From contig NZ_CADFGE010000005.1 of NCBI RefSeq assembly GCF_902833645.1, forward strand, positions 124,001 to 188,000: a DNA stretch of 64,000 bases. Direction: 5' to 3'. The notes under the pieces are model-generated. The model searched no databases, was not told the origin of the DNA, and saw nothing but the letters and a program-made list of their open reading frames with translations. The translations under genes and the position numbers were made by a program. Below, in pieces: positions 44,658 to 54,189 of the stretch; position 1 is the first letter of the stretch, and each line of letters begins with the position of its first letter. The DNA comes from Paraburkholderia fungorum (GTDB taxonomy: Bacteria > Pseudomonadota > Gammaproteobacteria > Burkholderiales > Burkholderiaceae).

Positions 44658-44996
44658 ATGCCCGCGATTCAAATCGCATGGATTCTTCTCGGTGTCAGCG
44701 TCACTGCTGAAGTGCTCGGCACCATCGGCCTCAAAATCTCCGCTGGATTTACTCACCTCCTGCCAACGGCTTTCACTGTCGCTTGCTATACGGGTGCAGT
44801 CTGGCTCATGGCGATCTCCACCAAACATATTGAGATCGGGATGGCCTATGCGGTGTGGGCAGGAGCCAGCACCGCGCTGACTGCTCTTATCGGCATCGCG
44901 TGGTTTGGTGAATCCATCACCACCCTCAAACTGCTTGGTCTCGCCTTGGCCGTCGTTAGCCTGATCGTGCTGAACCTTAGCGAGAGCCCTCCATAG
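44658..44996 (+). CDS. Small multidrug resistance (SMR) family transporter
   Basis: 112 residues from ATG at 44658, four membrane helices. The essential membrane Glu is in VTAEVLGTIGLKIS; WLMAISTKHIEIGMAYAVWA and GIAWFGESITTLKLLGLALA are SMR signatures. It works as an inner-membrane dual-topology dimer exporting small cations against protons, as EmrE or SugE/Gdx do. Residue pattern does not settle whether the substrate is quaternary ammonium or guanidinium. Single gene flanked by recombination remnants, so likely cargo. Confidence 0.
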   Translation: MPAIQIAWILLGVSVTAEVLGTIGLKISAGFTHLLPTAFTVACYTGAVWLMAISTKHIEIGMAYAVWAGASTALTALIGIAWFGESITTLKLLGLALAVVSLIVLNLSESPP

Positions 44997-45122
44997 GGGT
45001 GGTCAGTTCGACTGTAAGACCGAAATGCGTACCGCGTTCGAGCGGCACCGCGTCAAAAGATCCTTGCGCCTCGGCACGCATTGCCGGCTGGCAGATGCGC
45101 CCCGCGCTGTAAAGGTGAACCG

Positions 45123-45989
45123 ATGAAGACCGAAAACATGTGGGCAACCGCACTGGTTGGTGTGACGATCCTATGGGGTTGGTCGTTCGTCGCCATCCAC
45201 GAATCCCTAACGACCTTGAGCGCCACTGCGTTCAATGCATTCCGCTTTCTTGTTGGCGGCGTTGTCATGCTGATTCTTCTGGCGCGCAAACCACGGCGGA
45301 TAAGATTCGACGAACTGAAGGACGGCGCCTTCGCGGGCGTGGCTCTCTTCTTGGCATTTACGTTCCAGACAACCGGGATTGCCTACACAACGGCGTCGAA
45401 CGCGAGTTTTATTACGGGGCTGGCGGTCGTATTTACGCCGCTCTTCGCGCTGATCTTATTGAAGGTGCAGCCGAATAAGCAACAGGCGTTTGGCGCTGTC
45501 ATGGCAGCGGTCGGATTGGCTCTTCTTACCATAAGTAACCTTTCTGTTCACATCGGCGACGTCCTGGTCCTCGGCTGCGCAGTGTTTACGGCGCTCCATA
45601 TCGTCATCCTGTCGAAGGTCAGCAAGAACCATGACGCGGAAGTCCTGGCGTTCATTCAGGTCATGGTGGTCGGCGTGTTGTCTCTCGTATGGTCGATCGC
45701 GACGGGAGAATTCTCTACGCCACATACGTCGCAGGCCCTGACCACTATCGTCGTAGTAGGCATTGGCGGTACAGCGGTCGGCTATTTCGTGCAAACCAAG
45801 GCCCAAGTGGAGTCGCCTCCGAGCCGGATCGCACTCATCCTGGTCCTTGAGCCGGTTTTCGGCGGATTGTTCGGTTACCTGCTGGGAGGCGATCGCCTGA
45901 GCGCCATAAATTTATCTGGAGCCGCCCTGATCATTGTTGCCATGGTCGTGACGGAGTTCAAGCCAGGAATGCGTGCCGTGTCGAGCTAG
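45123..45989 (+). CDS. EamA/DMT-family transporter
   Basis: 288 residues from ATG at 45123 (AAAGGTG upstream). Ten predicted helices in two EamA repeats: LWGWSFVAIHESLTTLSATA with FNAFRFLVGG in the first, and GIGGTAVGYFVQTKAQVESP with ALILVLEPVFGGLFGYLLGG in the second. Exports or imports small metabolites, usually amino acids or related compounds. The next gene is a 2-oxoglutarate-dependent oxygenase-like protein 90 bp downstream, suggesting export of its product. Confidence 0.
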   Translation: MKTENMWATALVGVTILWGWSFVAIHESLTTLSATAFNAFRFLVGGVVMLILLARKPRRIRFDELKDGAFAGVALFLAFTFQTTGIAYTTASNASFITGLAVVFTPLFALILLKVQPNKQQAFGAVMAAVGLALLTISNLSVHIGDVLVLGCAVFTALHIVILSKVSKNHDAEVLAFIQVMVVGVLSLVWSIATGEFSTPHTSQALTTIVVVGIGGTAVGYFVQTKAQVESPPSRIALILVLEPVFGGLFGYLLGGDRLSAINLSGAALIIVAMVVTEFKPGMRAVSS

Positions 45990-46079
45990 AAACATTTGGG
46001 CGACGATGCGGCATCTTGTTGTTGGTCGTTGAGTTGACGTTTGTAGTGCAGATGACATTTCCGTGAATTGGAGAGCAAT

Positions 46080-46952
46080 ATGCAAGATACATTCGTAAAA
46101 CAAGCTTCCGAGAGCGATCTGATTTTGATCGATAAAAAGGTCGACACCGCTGCACCGTGGCCGGCCTGGGCCGAACAGATAATACAGACCGGCTTTGCAA
46201 TCGTCAGCATATCACCTGGCATGCAAAGCGACTTCGAGGGGCTACAGGTACTGGCCGGAAGTGTTCGTTTCAAGGACAAGCAAAACTTCAGCTTTGTCGA
46301 GCGAACTGACGGCTATTTCCCGGTTGGCTATTCCTTCCTCAAGGAGAAGGAGAACTCGGACCTGTGCGAGATATTCAACTATTGGCACAGGTTCAAGGAA
46401 GACCATCAAAAATATGACTTCTGCAAAACCGACTTTTACTCGCGGATCGCGAGCTACGAAGCGCAGGTGTCAGTGTACGGCCAAAAGATTGTCGACGAAA
46501 TTTGCAGGAAGTACGAGTACACCCGGCCAGTCCTGACCCGGGATGATTCGTACCTCCAGTTCAATCACTATCGGGAAGATCTGCGGCTTTGCAGGAAGCG
46601 ATATCTGCAGGGCAAGCACGAGGATGGTCACCTGATCACGGTGATCAAGCCGAACGCTCCTGGCTTGGTCATCTATCGGGACGGCAAGGAGTGCCTGGTG
46701 GATCTCGCGAAAGATCAGGCCATCGTCATCGCCGGCTCCCTGCTCACGCAGCTATCGGACAGCGATATTCAACCGGTCTATCATGCTGTCTTGAATCTCA
46801 CGCTGCCAGCGGCCAGATCATCCATCGTCTACAACGTAAACGTCCTGGCGCATTCGCTTCCCAGCTTCCGCGCAGGCGCCGATATCAGGATGTTCGAACT
46901 CGCGAACGAACAGCACCTTCAGTTCGGACATAATCCATACGTGCTTGGGTAG
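46080..46952 (+). CDS. Isopenicillin N synthase-like 2OG-Fe(II) oxygenase
   Basis: 290 residues from ATG at 46080 with GGAG upstream. The C-terminal jelly-roll has the iron-binding His180-x-Asp182 in KHEDGHLITVIKPN, a distal His235 in YHAVLNL and Arg246 followed by Ser for co-substrate binding (AARSSIVY). HED-LITV closely resembles isopenicillin N synthase. The N-terminal part (residues 1-120) is divergent. Predicted to oxidise a small molecule using Fe(II), O2 and probably 2-oxoglutarate. Substrate unknown; the upstream EamA transporter is the natural partner. Confidence 0.
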   Translation: MQDTFVKQASESDLILIDKKVDTAAPWPAWAEQIIQTGFAIVSISPGMQSDFEGLQVLAGSVRFKDKQNFSFVERTDGYFPVGYSFLKEKENSDLCEIFNYWHRFKEDHQKYDFCKTDFYSRIASYEAQVSVYGQKIVDEICRKYEYTRPVLTRDDSYLQFNHYREDLRLCRKRYLQGKHEDGHLITVIKPNAPGLVIYRDGKECLVDLAKDQAIVIAGSLLTQLSDSDIQPVYHAVLNLTLPAARSSIVYNVNVLAHSLPSFRAGADIRMFELANEQHLQFGHNPYVLG

Positions 46953-47109
46953 TTCTGCTTGTAAGCTCCCTCCGGACCGATTCGCGCACCGTTTGCAAAG
47001 CGAGTCTGTGCGATCATGGTCCGGAGCGGGCGAGCCTCGATATACGTCCGCCTCGCGCGCAGCGCCCGATAATAGTCGATTCAGCACATAGCCGGGGGAC
47101 GTACCCTGT

Positions 47110-47496
47110 TCAATTGGCGTTGAACGCGTCCGCATCATCGGGGCGCAAGGTCTCAAGGGGCTCCAGGGTGTTACGAAGCGCGAGTAGGTCCGCGACGTGC
47201 TGATCGATCTGGTCCATCGCATCCGTGAGCAGGTCGACGACCGATTCGCGCTGGCAAGTCACAACCGGACTGGCGCCATTGATAAGATTATGGGCCATGC
47301 CGTGAAGCCGTAGCAGATCATCGCGCAACCCCTCTGGATCGTACAGGCGAGTGCGTACCGTATCGAGGGTGTCGACGGCCGCAAGCAGACGTGTCGTGTC
47401 GTAGCTCGACTCCAGAACCTGCAGCGCGTGCGTGTCGACCGTACCGTAGGGAGTATCCGTATTGGCGGAGGTAGCTGTGCTCATACGTGTGCTCAT
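47110..47496 (-). CDS. Tn3-element accessory protein
   Basis: 128 residues from ATG at 47496, 2 bp after the transposase stop. TPYGTVDTHALQVLESSYDT, LRLHGMAHNLINGASP and a long helix at the C-terminus match small proteins often encoded right after Burkholderia Tn3-family transposases. Mostly helical and acidic, no signal peptide. Role unknown; co-translation with tnpA is likely. Confidence 0.
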   Translation of the reverse strand: MSTRMSTATSANTDTPYGTVDTHALQVLESSYDTTRLLAAVDTLDTVRTRLYDPEGLRDDLLRLHGMAHNLINGASPVVTCQRESVVDLLTDAMDQIDQHVADLLALRNTLEPLETLRPDDADAFNAN

Positions 47497-47498
47497 CA

Positions 47499-50485
47499 CT
47501 ATCGCTGTCCGTCCGGGCGTGCAGCCTGCCCGAACAGCGCATCCTTCATCCAGCTCTCCGGCGCACGGTCGAGGTGCAACCTGTAGTTGCCGAAGCGCTT
47601 GACATTGTGAGTCGGATAAGGACTCAGGAATTCGATGTCCTGCGGCCGGACCGGCTCGCCTTCCTGCACCATGTCGCGCAGCGCACACATCAGGTCGACG
47701 GTGTTCTGTAGGATCACGGCCGAGGCCACGAGATCATTGTAGCGCAGCCGTTTTTGCTGCTCCTCCGGCTCGTTTTCCGCGATCACGTCGCCGCCGAACG
47801 ATAGCCACTTCGCGAAGCCGTTGTACGACTCCATCTTGTTGGTATTCGCCGTGACATCCTGGCGCAGATCGCGGTTGCCAATCCATTCGAGCAGGAATAC
47901 CGTCCGAACAACGTTGCCGAGCTCGCGCGCGGCCAGGTACAGCCGGTTCCTGCGGCTTTCGGAACCGAGCCTGCGCAGCAGTAGCGGCGACGAGATGGTG
48001 CCGGCCTGGATCGACAGCGCCACCTGCATCAGATCCTGCCAATGTCGCTCGATCAGCGTCCAGTCGATCGTCGCCGTGAAAAGTCTGTCGATATGGCGAT
48101 ACTTCGCGTCCTCGGCCGGCCGGTAAAGAACGAGGTCCTTCCAGTTACGGATCCGGGGCATCAGCTTGATGCCGAGCAGGTGCGTGAACGCGAACACCGC
48201 CGACGACTGGCCTTGCGTGTCCGAGTGAACGGTGTCGGCCTGAACCGACAGGCCGGCCTTCAGCAACCCTTCGATCACGTAAATGGCCTCCCACACACCG
48301 GGCGGGATGAAATGCCGGAAGACCGCGATGTAGTTGTCGGCGACGTGCCGGTAGGCGACCGCACCCATTTTGCGATAGCGGAAGTGATAGCCCGCGAGCA
48401 GGTTGTTGTCGTAGAAGTCGTACTGCGTACCGTCCGCCGCGACTGTCTTGCCGTCGCCCCAGTGTTTCGGCAGATCGAGCCGCAGGTACAGTTCGATCAG
48501 TTCGCGCTGCGCGGTTTCAAGTCTGTCCACGCTCATGTGCCTGCGATTGACGAACGACATCATGTGCGCGGTCACGTCAGCGTCCAGGTGCCGGGCAGCC
48601 TGTGTGGGCCCAAGATTGCAGCCCATCGCGAAGACCGTCAGCAGGTAGCGCTCGGCCGCCTTGCGGATCTTCGGATCGGTGCCGGTGAGCGGCCCGAAGT
48701 GTCGCGTGAAGTGCGTCCAGTGTTCGATGTTCGCGAGGATGTCGAGCAGGTTGCGGGTCGGCAACCGCGCGTTGAGCCGCTCCTGCAAGGCGATCGCGCT
48801 CGCGGGAATTTCCTTTGCCACGGTTCGGCGCAGGATCGGTTCGCCGTCCTGGCCGATTGTGACGTGATTGCGTTTGTCCGGAAACCCGTCATCGAGCTTT
48901 TGTGCGGCGTCCGTGAGCCACTGGCGCAGGTGAACGACGAAATCCGGCGCGTTCTCAGGCAGCCCCACCTTTGCACAATAGTCCGGCAACCGCTGCTCGC
49001 ATTCGCGCCACGACAGCAGATGCGCCCGGTAGTCGGCAAAGGCGTCCGAACCTGACACGCACAGATCGCCGACCCGCAGTTCGTCGGCCATACTGGAGAA
49101 CACGCACAGTTCGAGGTAGCGCCGGTTAGTCGGCGCACCGTCGCCATGGGCGCGCTTCACGAGCTTGCGCCAGCGCGGCGCGGCGAAGCTCAGATCGACT
49201 TCGGTTTCGATCCATTCCCGGTGCAGCGACTCGTGCTCGAGAACCGTGTCGAGTGCATCCAGCAGCGCCCGCGCCTGACTGGTCGAATCCCACTCAAGGA
49301 TGCGCGCGAGCCGCATCATGACGGAGCGGTGCGCACGGAAATGCTTCCACAGCGGCAGGTAGTTGCCACCGCTGAAGGCACGCACCGCGGCACAGCTTTC
49401 GCGCAGCGGCTCAAGATCGCCGCGCGGCGCGAGCCACTTCCGGATCGACTGCGCGATGGTCATGTCATCGGGGTCGTCGATGAGAATGTCGACCACACCG
49501 TCGAGCAGCACCACGAGGTTTTCCATCTGCTCGCGCTGGCGGCTCTGGATCAGGTCGAGTTCGTCACGTGCCCGTTTGTGGATCGCCCCCATGCGCCGGA
49601 TGAACATCTCGGCCAGATCGTCCCGGGCGCGCACGCGCATGCGGTTGAGCAATGCGACGATCAGAGTATGGCGTTTCTCAGGCAAGGTTTCCTTCAGGTT
49701 CGCCGCATCAAGGCTCATCGCCTGCGTCGCGAGCGAACGGAGCTTCGACGCGGGGATGCCCGAGAGCGCATGGCTGAAATCGCCCAGTCCGTCGAGCCAG
49801 TCGAGGTGGTCGATCAACATGTCCAGATGCTGGCGCGATGGACGCTTCGCGTGACGCTTGATGCGGTTGTACGCGGTCTGGCGGCTCGCGAATTCCCGCG
49901 CGAGGAGCCGGTCAAGTTCTCGCTTCTGATCATCCGTTAGACGCCGCGCCACGCGGCGAAAGAGCCGCGTCTGCGTCTTTGCGTGAATCTGCTCCGCGAT
50001 CCGGTCCAGTGTGGAAAACGCGGGCAGTTCGACCTGTTGCACGATCAGTTCATCGATCGTCGCGTTGATGATGTCAACCGGCTGATCCATCGATGTCGCC
50101 GCTGTGTGGGCCGCCCGTGTCGCAATCGTATTGGCATCGGTCCCGTAGTACGGTTTGACGCCAAGATATTCGCGAACGGTTGTGTAGTGCCGGAACAGCG
50201 TGACTGACGAGTGCGTGTCATACCCGAAGCGGGTCGCCTGGGCGATGTTCGCCGCCGCACGAATATGCTCGACGAGAGCGGGGGAATGCTGTCGATCGAC
50301 GGGAAATGGTGCATCTGCTGGAACACCTTGAGCAGGACCAGCAGGCCAAGACGAGGTCGCTCGCCCCGTGTCGCACGCCGCGCCCACTCGAGTTCGTCGG
50401 GCAGTGGCGTGTAGCAGGCCTGCAGATCCCCGGCCGCAAGGACCTTGGGAAATCGCGGGTAGGCGGTGCGCTCGATGGTAGCCAT
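47499..50485 (-). pseudogene. tnpA: Tn3-family transposase, one-base frameshift
   Basis: Full coding length would be 995 residues. It starts MATIERTAYPRFPKVLAAGD (50485). A run of five G (50279-50284, plus strand) replaces six: the frame ending DSIP must shift by one to continue PALVEHIRAAANIAQ. After that the frame is clean to the end. Catalytic features: VAADGTQYDFYD (Asp), VHSDTQGQSSAVFAF (Asp) and TNKMESYNGFAKW (Glu). Homopolymer slippage or a sequencing error could explain the shift; if real, transposition is lost unless frameshifting occurs. No resolvase is seen, and terminal repeats were not identified. Confidence 0.
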
Positions 50486-50593
50486 GCGAGTCATCCTGAT
50501 CGCAGAGGGCCACTCAGATTAGCGCAAGAAAACCGCGTTGCCATTGCCTCATATTGGAATATGGCGGCGAATTCTCATAACCAAAAGGCTTAT

Positions 50594-51000
50594 GATAGGA
50601 ATTTACGCGTTTAGGCACAGTTCCGGGTTGTATACAGTTCAGCAATCTTCGGAAGTGGCTACGGCCGACCGATGCCGGTTTGCTAGGAACAGCACCTAAT
50701 GAAGGTTCGCATAATAAGAGCAGGCTTTTCCGATCGGCCATGGTGGCCGAAAGGGGAAGCTGATGTCCACGCCATCGACGCCGACCTGGCAACAAAGGAG
50801 CGAGCCCTTGAGAAGCTCGCGCCCACGGACGCAACTTCACTTAGGTTCAAGCCCACCGACAGCGTGCTTGCCTTCCTGCAACAGCTCTGATTATCTACAG
50901 TTGGTCCGCCGGCAATCCAGAAACATCGGATCGTCAGCGGACAAACTGTGTACAACCCGGAACTGTGCCTAAAAGCGCCTATGCCCTGCAGCGCATAAGC
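50594..51000 (+). mobile_element. RIT-derived small element, copy C
   Basis: 407 bp between GCTTAT repeats (50588-50593 and 51001-51006). The core 50607-50976 is nearly identical to copy A; one difference is seen in the left repeat. The recombinase tail ends at about 50890, followed by half-sites and the CTGCAG palindrome (50973-51004) next to the target, as in the intact RIT. The left flank belongs to Tn3-adjacent DNA and the right flank to an IS6 transposase. Confidence 0.
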
Positions 51001-51006
51001 GCTTAT

Positions 51007-51479
51007 CTTGGCTTGCCCCCTCTTCATCTCGCGCACTGCGCGGTGCGAAACAGCATAACCGTCGGGCGTAATGGTCTCCGGCGACTGGCCCTGATGCCTA
51101 AGGGCCTGGCTGAAGAAGGCTTTGGCGGCGGCCATGTCGCGCCTCCCCTGCATGAAGTCCACCGTCTGGACGACTCGATCCCCGCACGGCAGGGGTAGAC
51201 GCACCTTCCGCACATCTTTATATGGGTCTCCTCGACACCCTAGGAGCGACCCGTACCCGTAGTAGAACGGTTACAGCGTTTGACCAACTCGGGCGTATAG
51301 CGCCTCAGCCAGTGCAGGACCGTCGTGTGAGCCAGCAACAAGCCCCGTTCGACCATCATCTCAACCAGATCGCGTAGGCTGAGCTTGTAGCGCAGATACC
51401 AGCGAGCAAACAGAATGATGATTTTCCGATCAAGATGACGTCCGCCGAACAACTCCTCCAGACTCTTCAGCTTGCTCAT
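51007..51479 (-). pseudogene. IS6-family transposase, N-terminal part
   Basis: Begins MSKLKSLEELFGGRHLDRKI with the IS6 start region (IIILFARWYLRYKLSLRDLV and LLLAHTTVLHWLRRYTPELV). A stop at about 51239 and a frameshift follow; the DDE part RRDMAAAKAFFSQALRHQGQ and TITPDGYAVSHRAVREM is readable in another frame. It ends at the edge of repeat copy C. The missing C-terminal third corresponds to the fragment at 7793-8070. Confidence 0.
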
Positions 51480-51594
51480 GGCGGGTCATCAGGTCGCTTT
51501 ACTCCGACAGCTCTAACCGATTCGCCGGACCTATTTGCAACATAACCCTCGTCGATACCGCCTGCTTCGGTCGGACGCGCCTGTTGCAGCCCCG

Positions 51595-52189
51595 CTCCCT
51601 TATCACCGAAGTCAAGCTCCAGACGATCGCTGAAGCCGAGGCAAATTGTGACAGCAGCGTGACATTTTCGTCACAGAAAGACGAGCTAGGCATGAACCGC
51701 GTGACGGTCGACTGACAGCTGACAGAGTTGGTAAAGCGAACGTTTGACCGCACCGTCGCATTGCTGGCGGAAGAATTGCGGCGTGCCTGCGTGACGGACG
51801 TGCAGACCGACGATCCTCTGGAGGGCAAGCCGTGGCCAGCGCTACTCGAAGGCTCGCGGCGTCACATGGGCACGACCCGCATGCACGACTCGCCCGGTCA
51901 TGGTGTAGTCGATTGTAACTGCCGGGTACATGGGATGAGCAATCATTACGTGGCAGGCAGGTCGGTATCTCCCGCGGTTGGCGCTAACTTTCCGACCGTG
52001 TCGATCGCGGCAATAACCTTGCATCTGTCAGAGCATATTCTGAAGGCGCTGCAAGGCGAAGTTGCGTCGCTGGGATGGCCGGCATCGATGGCAACGGGGG
52101 AGGGGCGACGTGGATACGAAGAGGTAATGCCGTTCGCGACGCCAACGCACCACGCGCGGTCAGAGACTACCTTCATTGACAAAATGTAG
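51595..52189 (+). pseudogene. GMC-family oxidoreductase, C-terminal fragment
   Basis: Reads IAEAEANCDSSVTFSSQKDE, LGMNRVTVD, then a TGA (51713-51715) where relatives have Trp, and QLTELVKRTFDRT. It continues to the conserved RRHMGTTRMHDSPGHGVVDC and VAGRSVSPAVGANFPTVSI, the active-site and FAD-binding end of GMC enzymes. The N-terminal two thirds, including the dinucleotide fold, are absent. Often found in exopolysaccharide or secondary-metabolite clusters, which fits the glycosyltransferase downstream. Confidence 0.
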
Positions 52190-52415
52190 GCCGCTACTTT
52201 TCAACGCAGTGTTCGTGTGGTATCGAGCGTTCGTCAAGCGACGGAAGGCCGATCGGTCGAAAACGTCAGGATAAAATTACCGGCACTGGAGCAACGCAAA
52301 GAAATACTGGTCCCGTGGACCTGACGGGAGCTGTCACCGAGACTCGCGGCGTTCTCAACTCGGCGCGGCCTGGATGCCGATCGAAAGCGGTAGCTCAACG
52401 ATATACGGGGGAAAT

Positions 52416-53497
52416 GTGAGAATTCTACATTTAGTCCTTTCGCCGCGTCTCTCCGGGGCGGAGGTGCTCGCGAAAGACCTGGCTATCTATCAGCAACGGA
52501 GTGGGAGGCAGTGGGCGTGACTGCGTTAACGCCACCTCGGGAGGACTTTGCCCAACTGCACGATGAGCTTTTGAGCGCTGGGGTCCGATGTCTGTTGCCG
52601 CTGCATGCGGCTGGGCTGCCGGGCAGGCTGTGGGGCCTTTTCCGATCGGTGCGGATGTTCCGCCCTGATGTGATCTTCGCGCGCGCAACGATTCCGGCAT
52701 TTTACGTTCGATCGCTACCTATTACGGTACCCATCGTGTACGTTATGCACTCGGCAACCAATGACTTTGAGCGCGGGTTTTTTCGAACCGTCGAACGCGC
52801 CTTGAGTCGAAGGGCCGAAGCGATTATCGCTGTTTCCCCGGAGAACATCCGGGACTATGTCGCCGCGGTTCGCCGTCACCCTTGTCTTGAGTTGATCCCA
52901 AATGGGGTGGACGTCGCGCGCTTCTCCGGCCAGCGTCCTGCGTGCAGGTGTGCAAAGACACGACTCATCGTCCAGATCGGGCGGTACACGTCTGTCAAGA
53001 ATCAGTTGCTTACTGTTCACGCTTTTGCCGAACTGATAGAACAGGTGCCAGATGCACGCCTGCTTCTTTGCGGCGTGATTGAAGACGATGCGTATCATCT
53101 TGCTGTTACTGACCTGGTTTCAAGGCTAGGGTTGGATAACCAGGTGACAGTCGAAGGCCCACGATCGGACGTCGCTGAGCTTCTCGCTGACGCAACCGCG
53201 TTCGCTATGCCGTCGCGCTCGGAAGGACACAGCATTGCGTTTCTGGAAGCTCTTGCGTCGGGCATCCCTGTCGTCGCGAGCGACATCCCCCCGTTTCAGT
53301 TTGCAGCCCATTACGCCGCCGTAACTTTGCTCGACCCTGAGAGCACACGCGATTACGCGAATGGGCTGATCGCAGCGATGAATCAGCAACGCGTCCACCG
53401 TCCTCTGATCGGATTGACACTTGCCGATACTGCTGAAAGATATCTTGCGGTTGCCAGGCGCGTGACACGTAGGGAAGGTGAAATGTGTGCGGGTTGA
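52416..53497 (+). pseudogene. GT4-family glycosyltransferase, frameshifted
   Basis: Starts with GTG at 52416 after GGGGGAAA: RILHLVLSPRLSGAEVLAKD, the GT4 donor-site start. The frame breaks near 52504-52512; VGVTALTPPREDF continues one base out. The rest is complete: IPNGVDVARFSG, VQIGRYTSVKNQ and SRSEGHSIAFLEALASGIPV (the E-x7-E type motif). A 360-residue protein would result from one added base. It transfers a sugar from an activated donor, probably for exopolysaccharide. A start at 52511 would lose the first Rossmann strand. A sequencing error is possible. Confidence 0.
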
Positions 53498-53630
53498 CTG
53501 CCGCGGGCAACATGGTGGACAACACTGGCTGGCAGACGCCGCGACATGCCTGCCCGGATCGCGGACGGTCAGTTCGAACTCAATTCCTGGTGGCATAAAT
53601 TGCCGCATCCGGTGAAGCAGGACCAAGGGG

Positions 53631-53730
53631 TTATTTAGCTATTTTTGCTTTCCGTGCAAACGTTTCGGCAACCTCTTTAAGGCGATAGCTGCGACCATCG
53701 AATTCGAGCAGATGGCACGGATGGATGAGC
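53631..53730 (-). pseudogene. Possible IstB (IS21) C-terminal remnant
   Basis: About 26 codons on the minus strand: LLEFDGRSYRLKEVAETFAR then KAKIAK and TAA. The pattern resembles the C-terminus of IstB ATPases, which often ends with a similar SYRLKE box. Too short for certainty. Confidence 0.
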
Positions 53731-53886
53731 CGGCAGGATCGTGGTGCTCATCGTGTTGTTGCCCCAGGTTACAACCTCATTTTCCTCTCCGTTGGCTTGC
53801 AAAGATGCTCAAGGAACGCGTGGCTGAAATCAGCCTAAGCTCTTAAACTAGTAATTGACGGCCAGGCTTGTCATGAGGAGGCAGAA

Positions 53887-54180
53887 TTGCGCTACCAGAA
53901 ACACAACAGTATCGTTGAGGCCACACAGTGGCTCGGGCCGGGGGATCATCCGGCTGTCGTACAGCGGGGTATCACGTGGGCGATAGCGACACCTGAAGGA
54001 TGGACGGATGTTCATCCTACTGACTGGATTATTACCCCTTCGGAGAGCGCATCTTTTTGCGTGAGTAACGCGCTATTCACAAATCTATATGAGCCGGTTG
54101 CTGAACAGACCCCGGACGCCCCTCCCAGCGCTCCGGGTTACCCACAAATTGGGCGCTGTCCCGAAGACAAAGACAGTTGA
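53887..54180 (+). CDS. Small phage-type PGDW-like protein, paralogue
   Basis: 97 residues from TTG at 53887, five bases after GAGGAGG. KHNSIVEATQWLGPGDHPAV and EGWTDVHPTDWIITPSESA match the protein at 19999 (PGDW is PTDW here). After the YEPV box it has 25 extra residues, Pro-rich. Function unknown. Confidence 0.
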   Translation: MRYQKHNSIVEATQWLGPGDHPAVVQRGITWAIATPEGWTDVHPTDWIITPSESASFCVSNALFTNLYEPVAEQTPDAPPSAPGYPQIGRCPEDKDS

Positions 54181-54189
54181 AGGTTGGGA

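Noticed and set aside
48042..49940. Plus-strand frames opposite the Tn3 transposase
   Set aside because: Shadows of the transposase frame; the opposite strand carries all DDE motifs.
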